A stretch of 64,000 bases of DNA, from NCBI GenBank assembly GCA_903970305.1, contig CAJCID010000118.1, positions 1 through 64,000 on the forward strand, written 5' to 3'. The notes under the pieces are model-generated. The model was not told the DNA's origin, did not search any database, and saw only the letters and a program-made list of their open reading frames with translations. This DNA comes from Rhodospirillales bacterium (lineage in GTDB: Bacteria; Pseudomonadota; Gammaproteobacteria; Burkholderiales; Burkholderiaceae_D). The position numbers and the translations under genes were made by a program. Shown here piece by piece: positions 16,694 through 25,804 of the stretch. The stretch's first letter is position 1. Each line of letters opens with the position of its first letter.

Positions 16694-17650
16694 ATGCGCG
16701 AAGACATGTACAAGGTAATCGTTGAGCGACCCAGGCTGCGTACCGGCCTTATGGGCGGCGAGAAGAAGGATGGGCGACTGTTCCGGAACCGGGTCGAACC
16801 TGACGAGGATGGCGGTGCTGCGGCCCGTACTCTTGGGATGCGCGCCGGATACCAGCGGCGCAAGTGGCTGAACGAAAACCTGGCGCCGCTGCGGCGCTGG
16901 CTCTCGGCTCAGGCTGGTCGTCAGTGGAATGACGTGTATTCCGAAATCGCCTCTGGGATCGACCGACGCAATCCGGTGCAACAACACATCTTTGAGCACA
17001 TCGGCCAGTATGTCGCACTCCACGGTTTGGTGGTGGACGGGACATTTCTGGTCCGAGATCACTGGCCGAATAAGTATGTGCCTGTCGCCGAAAGCCGCTT
17101 TCTTCTGTATGTCGACCATCGATCAGGAGTGCTCTGTACCAACGTGGAACGCAAGACAAGCCGACAACGCAAGCTTGAACGGCTTGCCAAGGCGCCACGC
17201 GCGAAGCGCCGGATCATCGGGCCACGCGAGCAACTACACTTCGTAGAGGGCATCTGGTATCGCGTGGCGTTGGCCCGGGTTGTAGCGAGCGCACGTGGAG
17301 ACGGTGATGCTTATCTCCCTTGGGATGCACTGATTCACGAGAAGGCTGGCCACCGGAATAGTGAACAGCGAAAGCTGCTCTATGGAGATGGAGAGCTCTA
17401 CGCGAAATCGAAGAAGCAACTCTCGCGAAAAGAGTTAGTGATGTTGAAGTTGGATCAACAGGCCGGGTCAACCCGGCCTGTTTTTTTTGACGTCGACATC
17501 ACCCATGCCCCTGACCGAACTACCGGCACGTACACAGGAGGACCCTGGCTTGGCCCCGAGTCATCAAGTCCAGTTATCCGAAATCACTCAGGTGCTCGTG
17601 CGTCGGACTTGCTCCAATCCTGCGACCGGCCTCGGGGCACTCTCGGGTGA
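16694..17650 (+). CDS. Uncharacterised protein adjacent to the rtcB remnant, frame runs through its terminator
   Basis: The start ATG lies 4 bp after the rtcB remnant stop. The N-terminus MREDMYKVIVERPR is followed by a basic, Arg/Lys-rich protein with GMRAGYQRRKWLNENLAPL, an FEHIGQYVALHGLVVDG segment and a C-terminal SKKQLSRKELVMLKLD. No signal peptide or membrane helix. I recall this type of protein beside RtcB genes elsewhere, but no function. The natural end is probably near 17457 (about 254 residues), because an intrinsic terminator occupies 17458-17488. The frame continues 54 codons beyond it, suggesting a lost stop codon or a frameshift; one base gained in the AAAA run near 17428 would reach a TAG at once. 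Confidence 0.65.
   Translation: MREDMYKVIVERPRLRTGLMGGEKKDGRLFRNRVEPDEDGGAAARTLGMRAGYQRRKWLNENLAPLRRWLSAQAGRQWNDVYSEIASGIDRRNPVQQHIFEHIGQYVALHGLVVDGTFLVRDHWPNKYVPVAESRFLLYVDHRSGVLCTNVERKTSRQRKLERLAKAPRAKRRIIGPREQLHFVEGIWYRVALARVVASARGDGDAYLPWDALIHEKAGHRNSEQRKLLYGDGELYAKSKKQLSRKELVMLKLDQQAGSTRPVFFDVDITHAPDRTTGTYTGGPWLGPESSSPVIRNHSGARASDLLQSCDRPRGTLG
17458..17488 (+). terminator. Strong intrinsic terminator inside the 3' part of the preceding reading frame
   Basis: ACAGGCCGGGT (17458-17468) and ACCCGGCCTGT (17471-17481) form an 11-bp perfect stem, followed by eight T. It ends the rtcB-remnant transcript. 17489-17667 has no gene I can support; an open frame from about 17505 (MPLTELPARTQEDPG) has a start but then becomes antisense to the VOC gene. 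Confidence 0.92.
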
Positions 17651-17667
17651 AGATCTCGATCGTGGAG

Positions 17668-18036
17668 CTACTCCCTACGGGCCTCAAACAGCTCGATCGG
17701 GTTTCCTGAAGGATCCTCTACCAAAACTTGTCTGCCGCCGGGACCGAGAACAGGCTCGCTGCGAAATCGCGCCCCGGTCGCTCTCATGGCGGAAATTGCC
17801 TCGTCAAGGTCATCGACCTGGAGCACAAGGCGGTTCCAACCTCCCGGCGAAGGCAGCGATCCGTCTGCTAAGGGCTTGGCCGCGGATGTTCCCGGACCGC
17901 TCAGCCATAGTTGCAGGTCGTCGCGTTCAAGTATCACAAAGGGCGGTCCCCAGCGCTCCTTTTCTTTGAAACCCAGCGATGTGTAAAACGGCATGGAAGC
18001 GTCGACATCCTTGACCAGGTAACGCACGAGTGCCAT
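17668..18036 (-). CDS. VOC-family (glyoxalase/bleomycin-resistance fold) protein
   Basis: 122 residues from ATG 18036, which has GGAG 6 bases upstream; an alternative ATG at 18048 adds four residues. The two beta-alpha-beta-beta-beta halves are visible: ALVRYLVKDVDASMPFYTSLGF and NRLVLQVDDLDEAISAMRA (quoted in part), ending VLVEDPSGNPIELFEA. The metal-site Glu in the last motif is present, but the N-terminal histidine of classic glyoxalase I is not, so the substrate and activity are unknown. Confidence 0.85.
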   Translation of the reverse strand: MALVRYLVKDVDASMPFYTSLGFKEKERWGPPFVILERDDLQLWLSGPGTSAAKPLADGSLPSPGGWNRLVLQVDDLDEAISAMRATGARFRSEPVLGPGGRQVLVEDPSGNPIELFEARRE

Positions 18037-18070
18037 CCGGTGCTCCATTCACTGTGGTGTTGAATTCAGA

Positions 18071-18589
18071 TCAAGGGCCGATGCGGGTTTCGTGACCTTC
18101 GGACATGATCGTCCAGTGGGTCTGGTCGAGCGAGTACTCGCTGCGAAAGGCGATGTCGTAGGGGCCCTGAAAGTCGTTGATCAGCCGGAAAAAAACCGTA
18201 TTGCCGTTATCGGCCTCCTGCCAGGCAAAGGTCCAACGCGCGCCGTCGATGCCAAGCTTCGGCTCGGCCTTTGGGTCATCCAAAATGGGCAGCGGTTGGC
18301 GCGTGAAGGTCTTCTTTATGACGTCATAGGTGAATGTCGCCACCGGCCCGGGCGCATTCTCACCACCCTGGCGGCAGGTATAGGCCCCACCGGCACGCGA
18401 ACAGGCGTTGTGCAGGGTCACAAGGACGCTTGCCGGCTTGCTGTAGGGCGTCAAGAAACTCTCCGAGGTGACCTTCCAGGTTCCCTCGAAGACGTTCAAC
18501 GGATCCACCCCGGGAGCCGCTTGCGCCCGAAGAGTCAGGGACGACAAGAGGAGCGCAAATAGCCCTGCGCGACGGAGGCACTGGAGCAC
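18071..18589 (-). CDS. Secreted hypothetical protein, lipocalin-like beta fold suspected
   Basis: 172 residues with a signal peptide (LFALLLSSLTLRAQA) and a mature chain starting APGVDPLNVFEGTWKVTSESFLTPY. That GTW...S..F pattern, followed by alternating hydrophobic strands (ATFTYDVIKKTF, ARWTFAWQEADNGNTVFFRLI), resembles DUF1579-like small-molecule-binding beta barrels. Cys at about 62 and 72 may form a disulfide. Not assigned to a named family with confidence. It is followed by the VOC gene 22 bp downstream in the same direction. Confidence 0.7.
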   Translation of the reverse strand: MLQCLRRAGLFALLLSSLTLRAQAAPGVDPLNVFEGTWKVTSESFLTPYSKPASVLVTLHNACSRAGGAYTCRQGGENAPGPVATFTYDVIKKTFTRQPLPILDDPKAEPKLGIDGARWTFAWQEADNGNTVFFRLINDFQGPYDIAFRSEYSLDQTHWTIMSEGHETRIGP

Positions 18590-19091
18590 TGTTTCTCCCG
18601 AAATGAGATTTGGGCAGGGCCCTGGCGGCTTAGGTAGTTCGAGGAGCCGGTTCCCCGATTCTCGCCGAGATGGGCGGGTTCCGGAAAGCCCGAGCCCGAG
18701 CCCGCGCCCAGCAGCCCCAGCTCATCCGCAGTGACAAGACGAGCGCATGCAAAGTCGATGGGGAGCAGGTCCGAGTCCGCCGTAGCGGGATGCGCCCCCT
18801 TCTCGGGTTCTCCCCGGCGCACGGGATTCAGGGGCCCGCCCCCGCTTCCCGCGAGACGCCAGCGTTGCGCGTGCCCCACATAACGTCCCTCGGGGGACCG
18901 ATTTGCACGGCGTCTTAGGCTCTCGGAAGGCAAGACTATTGCCAAGTTCCAGCCCACACCGGTACTCTTCAGAGCTTACTAGAATGAATCGTTGCAACAG
19001 AATATTTCTTAAGGGAAGATTGACCGGCCTGATTCTTCAAAGCCGAGTCGATCTCCAGCCTGCCTCATGAGGCCTGCCCAGGGAGGGCACG
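18590..19091. other. Intergenic region of 502 bp upstream of the surface-protein operon
   Basis: I see no gene here. The GC-rich part (18600-18940) has a run of CCCGAG/CCCGCG repeats near 18689-18712. The last 130 bp are AT-richer (GAATATTTCTTAAGGGAAGATTG around 19000-19022) and probably hold the promoter of the 19092 gene, but I cannot fix -35/-10 boxes. Confidence 0.5.
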
Positions 19092-22000
19092 ATGGAGCGG
19101 ACTTGCAATGGGCTCTGGCGCCACCGCCTGGACAGAAAGAGCCTCTTGGGCATGCTTTTTGTCCTGTGCACGCTGTGCATGGTCTTTGGCATGCGCTCGG
19201 CCCATGCGCTTAATCCAGGCAATCCCACCGCCGGCGCCACCCTTTACAACGGGCCCGCCAGCGCCACCAATCCGGATTGTGCCGGATGTCACGGCGCTCC
19301 GCCGAACGCTGCGAACACGACCGGAATCTCGGCCGCCTCGAACAGTTCAACCCTGATTTACGACGCCGCGAACACGCCCGGGGTCAATGGGCCCGGAGGT
19401 ACCGGCAACAGCTGCACCGGCGGTATGTGTACCGATCCGGGCGTCGAAGCCAGCATTGCGCCGATCGGCATGGCCCAAAACCGCCTGGATGTCGCGGCTT
19501 ATATCGGTCAGTGGGCGACGCCCGTGATCGCCACCTCGCCCGTGAATCTGGGCAACCCAACTCCGGTAGCGTACAACACGCCCCTGGCGATTAACGTGGC
19601 GAACTATGTATCGGGGGGATTCACCGGAGGGACAGTCTCTGAGGCGAATCTGATCGCCGGCGGCACGCCCAGCTACATCACCGTCACGCCCAGCGCGCAT
19701 AGCGCCATCACCTACGGGGGTTCGGGCACGGCGTTCACCTACACACCGGATACAACGCTCTACAACACGACCGATACCGTGACCTATACCGTGACCTCGG
19801 CAAACGGGGGCACGTCCACATCGGGCACCATCAACATCACGATCGGTCCTCCTCCCGCGCCCACCCCGCAGAACCAGACGATCGCGACGGCAGTGGCCTA
19901 TCAGACGACGACGACGCTGACCTTGGACAACACCAAGATCACCGGCATCTCGACGGGAATCTCGCTGCCAACGACGACAACGACGCTTGGGGGCACGATC
20001 GCCGCTGCAGGCGGGTACAACGTCACCTACACGCCGCCTAACGGCACGTATTCGGCGGTCAACGGTAACGACACCTTCACCTACAAGGCCGTCGGGCCGG
20101 GCGGGACGAGCACGACGACGGCAACCGTCACGGTGACCATTGCCAACCCCAACCCCGGGCCGCACGCCTACACCGCGACGGTGGCGTTCAATAGCGGTGC
20201 GCCAATCCAGAGCAGCCCGATCAATATCACCAACGCCTTCACCAATCCCGGCCAGGCCAATTCCTATGTGCTCGACACCACGGGCATCAAGGGCACCGCG
20301 ACCCTGAGCGGCACCACGGTCACCTACACCCCGCCTGCGACCCAGAGCGGCGCGGGCCTTGATCAGTTCAAGGTCGAAGCGGTCTCGGCCGGCCTCACCT
20401 CGGCCGCTGCCACGGTCACCGTCAATGTGGCACCCCCTGGTCCGCCCGTCTTGGGCGGGGTGACGAGCCTGAGCATCAACGGCAGCTACAACACGGGAGC
20501 GATCTCGACGCCACCGGTCAACGTGGCCTCTTATTTCACGGGCTATATCACGGGCTTTACGATCACCCCCGGCGGCGGCAACAAGGGAACGGCGACGATC
20601 GATGCGAGCGGCAATCTGACCTATACGGGCCCGGTGAACGCGACCACGACCGATACCTTCGCGGTGCGGGCCACCAATTCCGGTGGCACCCAAAGTTCGG
20701 TTGCAGCGTTGGCCGTCACGGTGACCGTACCGACTCCGGGCACACCCACTGCCGGTCTGGATACGGTCTCTGTACCCTATAACACGGCCACGCCGATCAA
20801 CCTGGCCAGCGTTATCACGGGCGTTCTCGATCCGACGACTCCGGTGATTCTCGCCCAGGCACCCAAATATGGCACGGCAACAGTTGCCGGCACGACTGTG
20901 ACCTATACGGGTAATGTCGGCTACTACGGCAAGCAGGACAGCTTCACGTACAAGGCGCATGGCCCCGGCGGTACCTCGCCGGCTGCGACCGTGACGCTCA
21001 ATGTCGGACTGCCTCCGGCGCCGGGCGCGGCCGCCAGCACTTTGGCGGCCATCTATCAGGTGCCGGCGACGATCGATCTGACCTCCAGTGTGAGCGGCAT
21101 CGCCACCGGCGTTGCCGTGGACACCCAGCCTGCGCACGGCACCGCGGTGGCGAGCGGCTACCGCATCACCTATACGCCAGCGGCAGGGTTTCTCGGCGCC
21201 GACAGCTTCACCTACAGCTCGGTCGGTCCGGGAGGAAATTCCGCCCCCAGCACGATCACGGTGAAGGTCACCGCCCTGCCCACGACAGCGCCAACGGTGA
21301 ACATGATGGTCGGCTTGAATAGCCCCAGCACCCTGAATCTTGCAAACTTCATCACCGGCTCGGGCATCACAGGCGTAGAGATCCTGACCCAGCCTGCCCA
21401 CGGCAGCGTGACCGTCAACGGCACGCAGGTCACCTATACCCCGGTGCCTAATTTCTTTGGCAAGGACACCTTCACCTATCGCGCCTTCGGGGTCGCAGGC
21501 CAGGCGACCGGCACGGTCGTGGTGACCGTCTTTGGCCGGCCCGACCCAAGCCAGGACGCCGACGTGAACGGGCTGATCGATGCCCAGGACGCCCAGGCGA
21601 GACGCTTCACCCGGGTGCAGATCGACAACTTCCAGGAGCGCATGAACAGTCTGCATCATGCGCCGCCGCCCGTCGATGAGACTCCACCTGCTACGGCGAG
21701 CCGTGCGCCCAGCCAGGCCCAGGCGCTTGGGTCCGTATCTGTCGCGGGAGCGGGCATCACCACGAGTCCCGGCGCCCCGCTGGGTAATGGGCTCGTGCCG
21801 GCCCTGGCCGCCGCAGGCAATCCGCGGCCCCAGCCGGCGGGTCCCGTTGTCGATCCATTTGCCGATTCTCCGAGCGCGGCGATGCCGGACCCTGCCCTGG
21901 ACACGCCCTCGGGCCAGTACCGGCTGATGCTGCCCGCCTCGGGCGCGATTGTCGCAGGGGGTGCAGGGGGTGGCGCGGGCCCGTCCGGTGCAGGCTTGGC

Positions 22001-23771
22001 CGGCGGGATGGCCATGACCAACCTCGCCTCACTCGATCTGGCAAGCGTGGTCAATGGCGTGACAAAGGGCCTGGACGCCGGCAGCGGCATCGGCTTTTGG
22101 GCGACAGGTGCCCTGAACTTCGGGAATCGCGAGCAGCCCAACGCGCTCTCCGACGGGCTGAAGTTCCACACCGATGGCTTAAGCCTTGGCGCGGACCGGC
22201 GCGTCAGTGACAATCTGGTCCTCGGATTGGGAGTGGGCTATGCCTACGATCGAACCTTCGTCGGAACCGACGGCACCCAAAGCCAAGCCAGCGGCACGGT
22301 GCTCGCGGCCTACGCAAGCTACCAACCGACGCCCTCGATCTACATCGACAGCGTCATCGGCGCGGGAAACCTCAGTTTCGATTCAGTGCGCTTTGTCGCC
22401 CCGATCGATGCCGTCGCGAGCGGCCACCGTTCGGGACAGCAGGCCTTCGCATCGGTCACGGCGGGCTACCAGTTCCAGGAAGCCGGGTTCCAGTGGTCTC
22501 CCTACGGCCGGATCGATCTGGCCACGGACCGCCTGCACGCCTACACCGAGACCGGCGCGCAAAACTATGCGCTCACCTATGGAGCGCAAAGCGTGCCCAC
22601 CGAGGAGCTGGCTCTCGGTGTGCGGGCCGATCTCGTGCACGAGACCAGTTTTGGATCGGTCTCGCCCCATGCGCGCATCGAATACGAGCATGACTTCGAA
22701 GGTCAGACGACAGCGACGGTCGCCTATGCTGACCTCCTCAACAGTACGAGCTATGGCATCACAACCAACGCAATCGATCGCAATGCCTGGGTGGGCGGTG
22801 TCGGGGTCGACTTCAACTTCGCGCACGGACTGCGCCTGGGCATCGACTACGAGGCGCTGCGCGCAGTGGGTGCCGAGAACAGCCAGATGATCCGCTTTAA
22901 GCTCTCGGAGGATCTCGATGGGGGCCTTCTGCCCGACTTCTCCCTGGCGCCTTGGTCAGGCCGGGGCTTGGGCCTTAGGGCCGATGCCTCCTACACCTTC
23001 GATGACAACGTCACGCGCAATGACGGGGCCGACAAACTCTCCGACCAGTCCTACAGCCTCAGATTGGTCAGACCCTTCCTCGTGCCCTTGGGGGACAACC
23101 TCCGGGCGATCGTGACTCCCTTTGTCGGAGGGGAGAAGTTTGTCGACTATGGCGGACTGAACCACTCGGTCTACGGCGCGAACGGCGAACTCCAGTATCG
23201 CGGCGCGGGCGACTTCGACAGTCCGATCTACGCCCTCTTCCTGCACGCCAATGGCGAGGATTACAACTCCTACGAGCGCACGGGCTACCGCTACTCGGTG
23301 GGACTGTCGGTGAACAAGCCCCTGACAGACCGGATCTCGCTCTTTGGAGCCTTGGCCTATGACGATCGCCACGCCAACAGCAGCGTTTTCGACGATCAGG
23401 ACGGCTCGGCGCGCCTGAACCTGGATTACGCCCTCGGTTCGCGCGCCACCGTCTATCTGTCTGGAGAATACCGGCGCGGTGACGTGGTCTCGGTCGGACA
23501 GGGCGACCTCGGAGACTTCAATATCGCAAGCGTCATTGTGCGCGACGACGCCTTTAGCGATTCCTCCATCACGCGCTTTGCCTATCGCTTCCGGGCGGAC
23601 ACGTACCTGCTCGGGCTGGGCTACAACTATGCCCTGGGTGAACGCGACTCGCTCGATCTGTCGTGGCGCTGGGCGCAGTCGACGCCGCTGCACCAGCCCA
23701 ACTATGCCAACGCGGCTTTCATCCGCTATTTCGACAATCAACTGACCGTGGTTTACCTGGTCCGGTTCTAG
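19092..23771 (+). CDS. Giant outer-membrane protein: heme-c motif, Ig-like repeats, autotransporter barrel and a second beta-barrel
   Basis: 1559 residues. A signal peptide ends at SAHA (about 39). Residues 40-141 hold one c-type heme motif, C63-A-G-C66-H67, in a small cytochrome-like segment. Residues about 142-812 comprise about seven cadherin/Ig-like repeats of roughly 95 residues, each ending in variants of DTFTYKAVGPGGTS plus a TVTVTV strand. A Gly/Pro/Ala-rich linker (813-995, with DPSQDADVNGLIDAQDAQ) leads to an autotransporter-type barrel (about 997-1275). A further barrel (about 1278-1559) begins near RADASYTFDDNVTR and ends in VVYLVRF with the C-terminal Phe used for BAM insertion. 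The start has GGAGG 7 bases upstream. The function is unknown: adhesin, electron conduit or both. Confidence 0.8.
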   Translation: MERTCNGLWRHRLDRKSLLGMLFVLCTLCMVFGMRSAHALNPGNPTAGATLYNGPASATNPDCAGCHGAPPNAANTTGISAASNSSTLIYDAANTPGVNGPGGTGNSCTGGMCTDPGVEASIAPIGMAQNRLDVAAYIGQWATPVIATSPVNLGNPTPVAYNTPLAINVANYVSGGFTGGTVSEANLIAGGTPSYITVTPSAHSAITYGGSGTAFTYTPDTTLYNTTDTVTYTVTSANGGTSTSGTINITIGPPPAPTPQNQTIATAVAYQTTTTLTLDNTKITGISTGISLPTTTTTLGGTIAAAGGYNVTYTPPNGTYSAVNGNDTFTYKAVGPGGTSTTTATVTVTIANPNPGPHAYTATVAFNSGAPIQSSPINITNAFTNPGQANSYVLDTTGIKGTATLSGTTVTYTPPATQSGAGLDQFKVEAVSAGLTSAAATVTVNVAPPGPPVLGGVTSLSINGSYNTGAISTPPVNVASYFTGYITGFTITPGGGNKGTATIDASGNLTYTGPVNATTTDTFAVRATNSGGTQSSVAALAVTVTVPTPGTPTAGLDTVSVPYNTATPINLASVITGVLDPTTPVILAQAPKYGTATVAGTTVTYTGNVGYYGKQDSFTYKAHGPGGTSPAATVTLNVGLPPAPGAAASTLAAIYQVPATIDLTSSVSGIATGVAVDTQPAHGTAVASGYRITYTPAAGFLGADSFTYSSVGPGGNSAPSTITVKVTALPTTAPTVNMMVGLNSPSTLNLANFITGSGITGVEILTQPAHGSVTVNGTQVTYTPVPNFFGKDTFTYRAFGVAGQATGTVVVTVFGRPDPSQDADVNGLIDAQDAQARRFTRVQIDNFQERMNSLHHAPPPVDETPPATASRAPSQAQALGSVSVAGAGITTSPGAPLGNGLVPALAAAGNPRPQPAGPVVDPFADSPSAAMPDPALDTPSGQYRLMLPASGAIVAGGAGGGAGPSGAGLAGGMAMTNLASLDLASVVNGVTKGLDAGSGIGFWATGALNFGNREQPNALSDGLKFHTDGLSLGADRRVSDNLVLGLGVGYAYDRTFVGTDGTQSQASGTVLAAYASYQPTPSIYIDSVIGAGNLSFDSVRFVAPIDAVASGHRSGQQAFASVTAGYQFQEAGFQWSPYGRIDLATDRLHAYTETGAQNYALTYGAQSVPTEELALGVRADLVHETSFGSVSPHARIEYEHDFEGQTTATVAYADLLNSTSYGITTNAIDRNAWVGGVGVDFNFAHGLRLGIDYEALRAVGAENSQMIRFKLSEDLDGGLLPDFSLAPWSGRGLGLRADASYTFDDNVTRNDGADKLSDQSYSLRLVRPFLVPLGDNLRAIVTPFVGGEKFVDYGGLNHSVYGANGELQYRGAGDFDSPIYALFLHANGEDYNSYERTGYRYSVGLSVNKPLTDRISLFGALAYDDRHANSSVFDDQDGSARLNLDYALGSRATVYLSGEYRRGDVVSVGQGDLGDFNIASVIVRDDAFSDSSITRFAYRFRADTYLLGLGYNYALGERDSLDLSWRWAQSTPLHQPNYANAAFIRYFDNQLTVVYLVRF

Positions 23772-23782
23772 AGGATTTGATC

Positions 23783-25789
23783 GTGAACACTCGGCACTAC
23801 CTGCGTCTTCTTGCCATGCTCTGCGTGGCGCACCTGACCCTCGTCGTGGCCGGCTGCGGTGGCGGCGGAGGGGGCTCCAGCGCCGACGCGACCACCACCC
23901 CGCCCCCCTCGACCGCGGGCAGCACCCCGCCACCGGTTCCGGCAGGGCCGAACAGCTTCTTGATGTTCCCCAATCCCCAGCTCCAATCCGACGGAGTGGA
24001 CCAGACCAACAGCACCGACTACACCAACGCCTATTATCAGGCGATCGATCCGAGCAACCAGCGCGCCAGTCTGGCGCAGTTTGAATCCGTCAACGGGTTC
24101 GGCAGCGGCACCGGTACCGAGTTCACCGTCATCTTCAGCGATACCACCGATCTGGGCTACGGGCGCAGGCTCACCGCGCGACGCAATCCCGACGGAACAC
24201 TCGCCTTCGTGGTGGAGAACTATCTGGTGGGCGGTTTTGGCAGTTATGGATCAGGGGCAGGCCAGGCGGCGCTCAATCTCCAAGCGGCGATCAGTCGGGA
24301 CACGCGCTGGCGCGTCGAGATCAACGGCATCGAATTTAGCCCCGCCCCGGCGGGCACGGTCAGTTTTGCGAAGTTCTACGCCTTCGACACCACCACCGAA
24401 GCGCGCCTTCTGCAAGGCACGCTGGACAACCGGGGACCCAAGGCGATGCCTTCGGTGTGCATCAGTTGCCATGGCGGACGCGGCGATGCGCTCACGCCCC
24501 CGGCGGCAAACGGCTTGCCGCTTTTCCCCTTGGTCTATAACTCGGTCTCGCAGGCCCGTGGCGACACCCAGGCGCGTCTCCAACCCCTGGCGGTGAACCT
24601 GCAGACGTTTGCCACCGACGGCGCCTACACGCGCGCCAACCAGGAAGCCAATCTCAAGCTCTTGAACGAGTGGATCTTGTGCAGCTACCCCCTATCAGCC
24701 CCCTCCAGCGCTCCTGAAGACGCCTGCCGCCGGGCTGCGAGCGGCAACGAGTGGCAGGGTGACACGGCGGCCACGCTCATCAAGGATGCCTATGGCGGTC
24801 CGGGTCTGCCCAACGCGACCTATGTCGACACCTACGAGCCTTCTGACTGGATCTCCTTTGGTCAACAGACGCTCTATAAGACGAGCGTCGCCACCTCCTG
24901 TCGCGTCTGCCACCAGCTGCGCGGCACAGGCAACCAGTCGGATCTGGATCTGTCCACTTACACGAAGTTTTCGGGGTACACCGACAGGGTCTTCGCGCAT
25001 GTTTTCGACCGCGGCAACATGCCCCTTGCCGAAATCATCTACGCGGCCTTCTGGACCACCGAGCCCGCCAATCCCGCCGCCTATATGGCGACCTACCTCG
25101 AAGGTCAGGGGTATTCGACCTTCTCTGCTTCAGGAGCGGTGCTCAAGCCCGGGCGACCGATAGCGGATCCGGGGCCCGACCGCGTCGTCACCCCGGGCGC
25201 GACGACCCTCACGGCGGCCATGAGTCTGTATGCGACAACCTATAACTGGACGCTCGTCTCAGGTCCCGCCGGAGGCGCAACCCTAACCGGGGTCACGGGA
25301 GTCCAGCCGGTCTTTACCGCGAGCCTTGCGGGCACCTATGTCGTCCAGCTCGTGGTCGGCAATGGCACCCAACAGAGTCCGCCGGCCCAACAGACGATCG
25401 TGGTCAGTAGCAGTCTCTCCCCCGCGCCCAGCGCGATCCGCTGGGTCGATGTCAAGGGAGTGCTCCAGGGGGCCACGGGAGATTGTGCGAGTTGCCACTA
25501 TCCCAATACCGCCTCAACTGGCGTGCCCCCCATCTTCTATACCGACTTCGACCGCAATGGCGATGGCGTCGTCGATGCGACCGACGACCTGTGGTTCTAT
25601 ACGGAGGTGCGCGGCCGGATCAACTTCACCGACTACATTGCCAGTCCGCTGTTACGCAAACCCTCGGGAAATCATCACTTCGGAGGACTTCGGCCCGGGT
25701 TTGACACCACGGCCGTCCCAGGCGATCCGGCACGCCAGAGCTACGATCTCATCGTGAACTGGATCTTAAACGGTGCGCCCTACCAGTAG
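23783..25789 (+). CDS. Triheme c-type cytochrome lipoprotein with an Ig/PKD-like domain
   Basis: 668 residues from GTG 23783, which has GAGGA 7 bases upstream. A lipobox LVVAGC with Cys25 is followed by a Gly run and a Thr/Pro-rich tether, so the protein should be lipid-anchored. Three CxxCH heme motifs are present: CISCH (about 226), CRVCH (about 373) and CASCH (about 568). A PKD/Ig-like segment (about 455-555) lies between the second and third, and a DRNGDGVVDATDD calcium-like loop follows the third. It starts 11 bp after the giant barrel protein, so they are very likely one operon and partners. It may donate to or accept electrons from the surface protein; this is inference. Confidence 0.85.
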   Translation: MNTRHYLRLLAMLCVAHLTLVVAGCGGGGGGSSADATTTPPPSTAGSTPPPVPAGPNSFLMFPNPQLQSDGVDQTNSTDYTNAYYQAIDPSNQRASLAQFESVNGFGSGTGTEFTVIFSDTTDLGYGRRLTARRNPDGTLAFVVENYLVGGFGSYGSGAGQAALNLQAAISRDTRWRVEINGIEFSPAPAGTVSFAKFYAFDTTTEARLLQGTLDNRGPKAMPSVCISCHGGRGDALTPPAANGLPLFPLVYNSVSQARGDTQARLQPLAVNLQTFATDGAYTRANQEANLKLLNEWILCSYPLSAPSSAPEDACRRAASGNEWQGDTAATLIKDAYGGPGLPNATYVDTYEPSDWISFGQQTLYKTSVATSCRVCHQLRGTGNQSDLDLSTYTKFSGYTDRVFAHVFDRGNMPLAEIIYAAFWTTEPANPAAYMATYLEGQGYSTFSASGAVLKPGRPIADPGPDRVVTPGATTLTAAMSLYATTYNWTLVSGPAGGATLTGVTGVQPVFTASLAGTYVVQLVVGNGTQQSPPAQQTIVVSSSLSPAPSAIRWVDVKGVLQGATGDCASCHYPNTASTGVPPIFYTDFDRNGDGVVDATDDLWFYTEVRGRINFTDYIASPLLRKPSGNHHFGGLRPGFDTTAVPGDPARQSYDLIVNWILNGAPYQ

Positions 25790-25804
25790 CGCAGGAACTC
25801 TGGC

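Noticed and set aside
16304-17119. 271-codon minus-strand open frame over the rtcB remnant
   Set aside because: The opposite strand has RtcB-homologous residues, start signals and terminators; the minus frame has none of these.
17487-17969. Plus-strand frame starting near MPLTELPARTQEDPG
   Set aside because: Most of it is antisense to the VOC gene at 17668-18036. Only the first 55 codons or so look protein-like; too weak to annotate, though it might be a degraded gene start.
19347-21659. 770-codon minus-strand open frame opposite the Ig-like repeats
   Set aside because: Arg/Gly/Asp-rich shadow created by the repetitive Thr/Gly/Val codons of the plus-strand surface protein.
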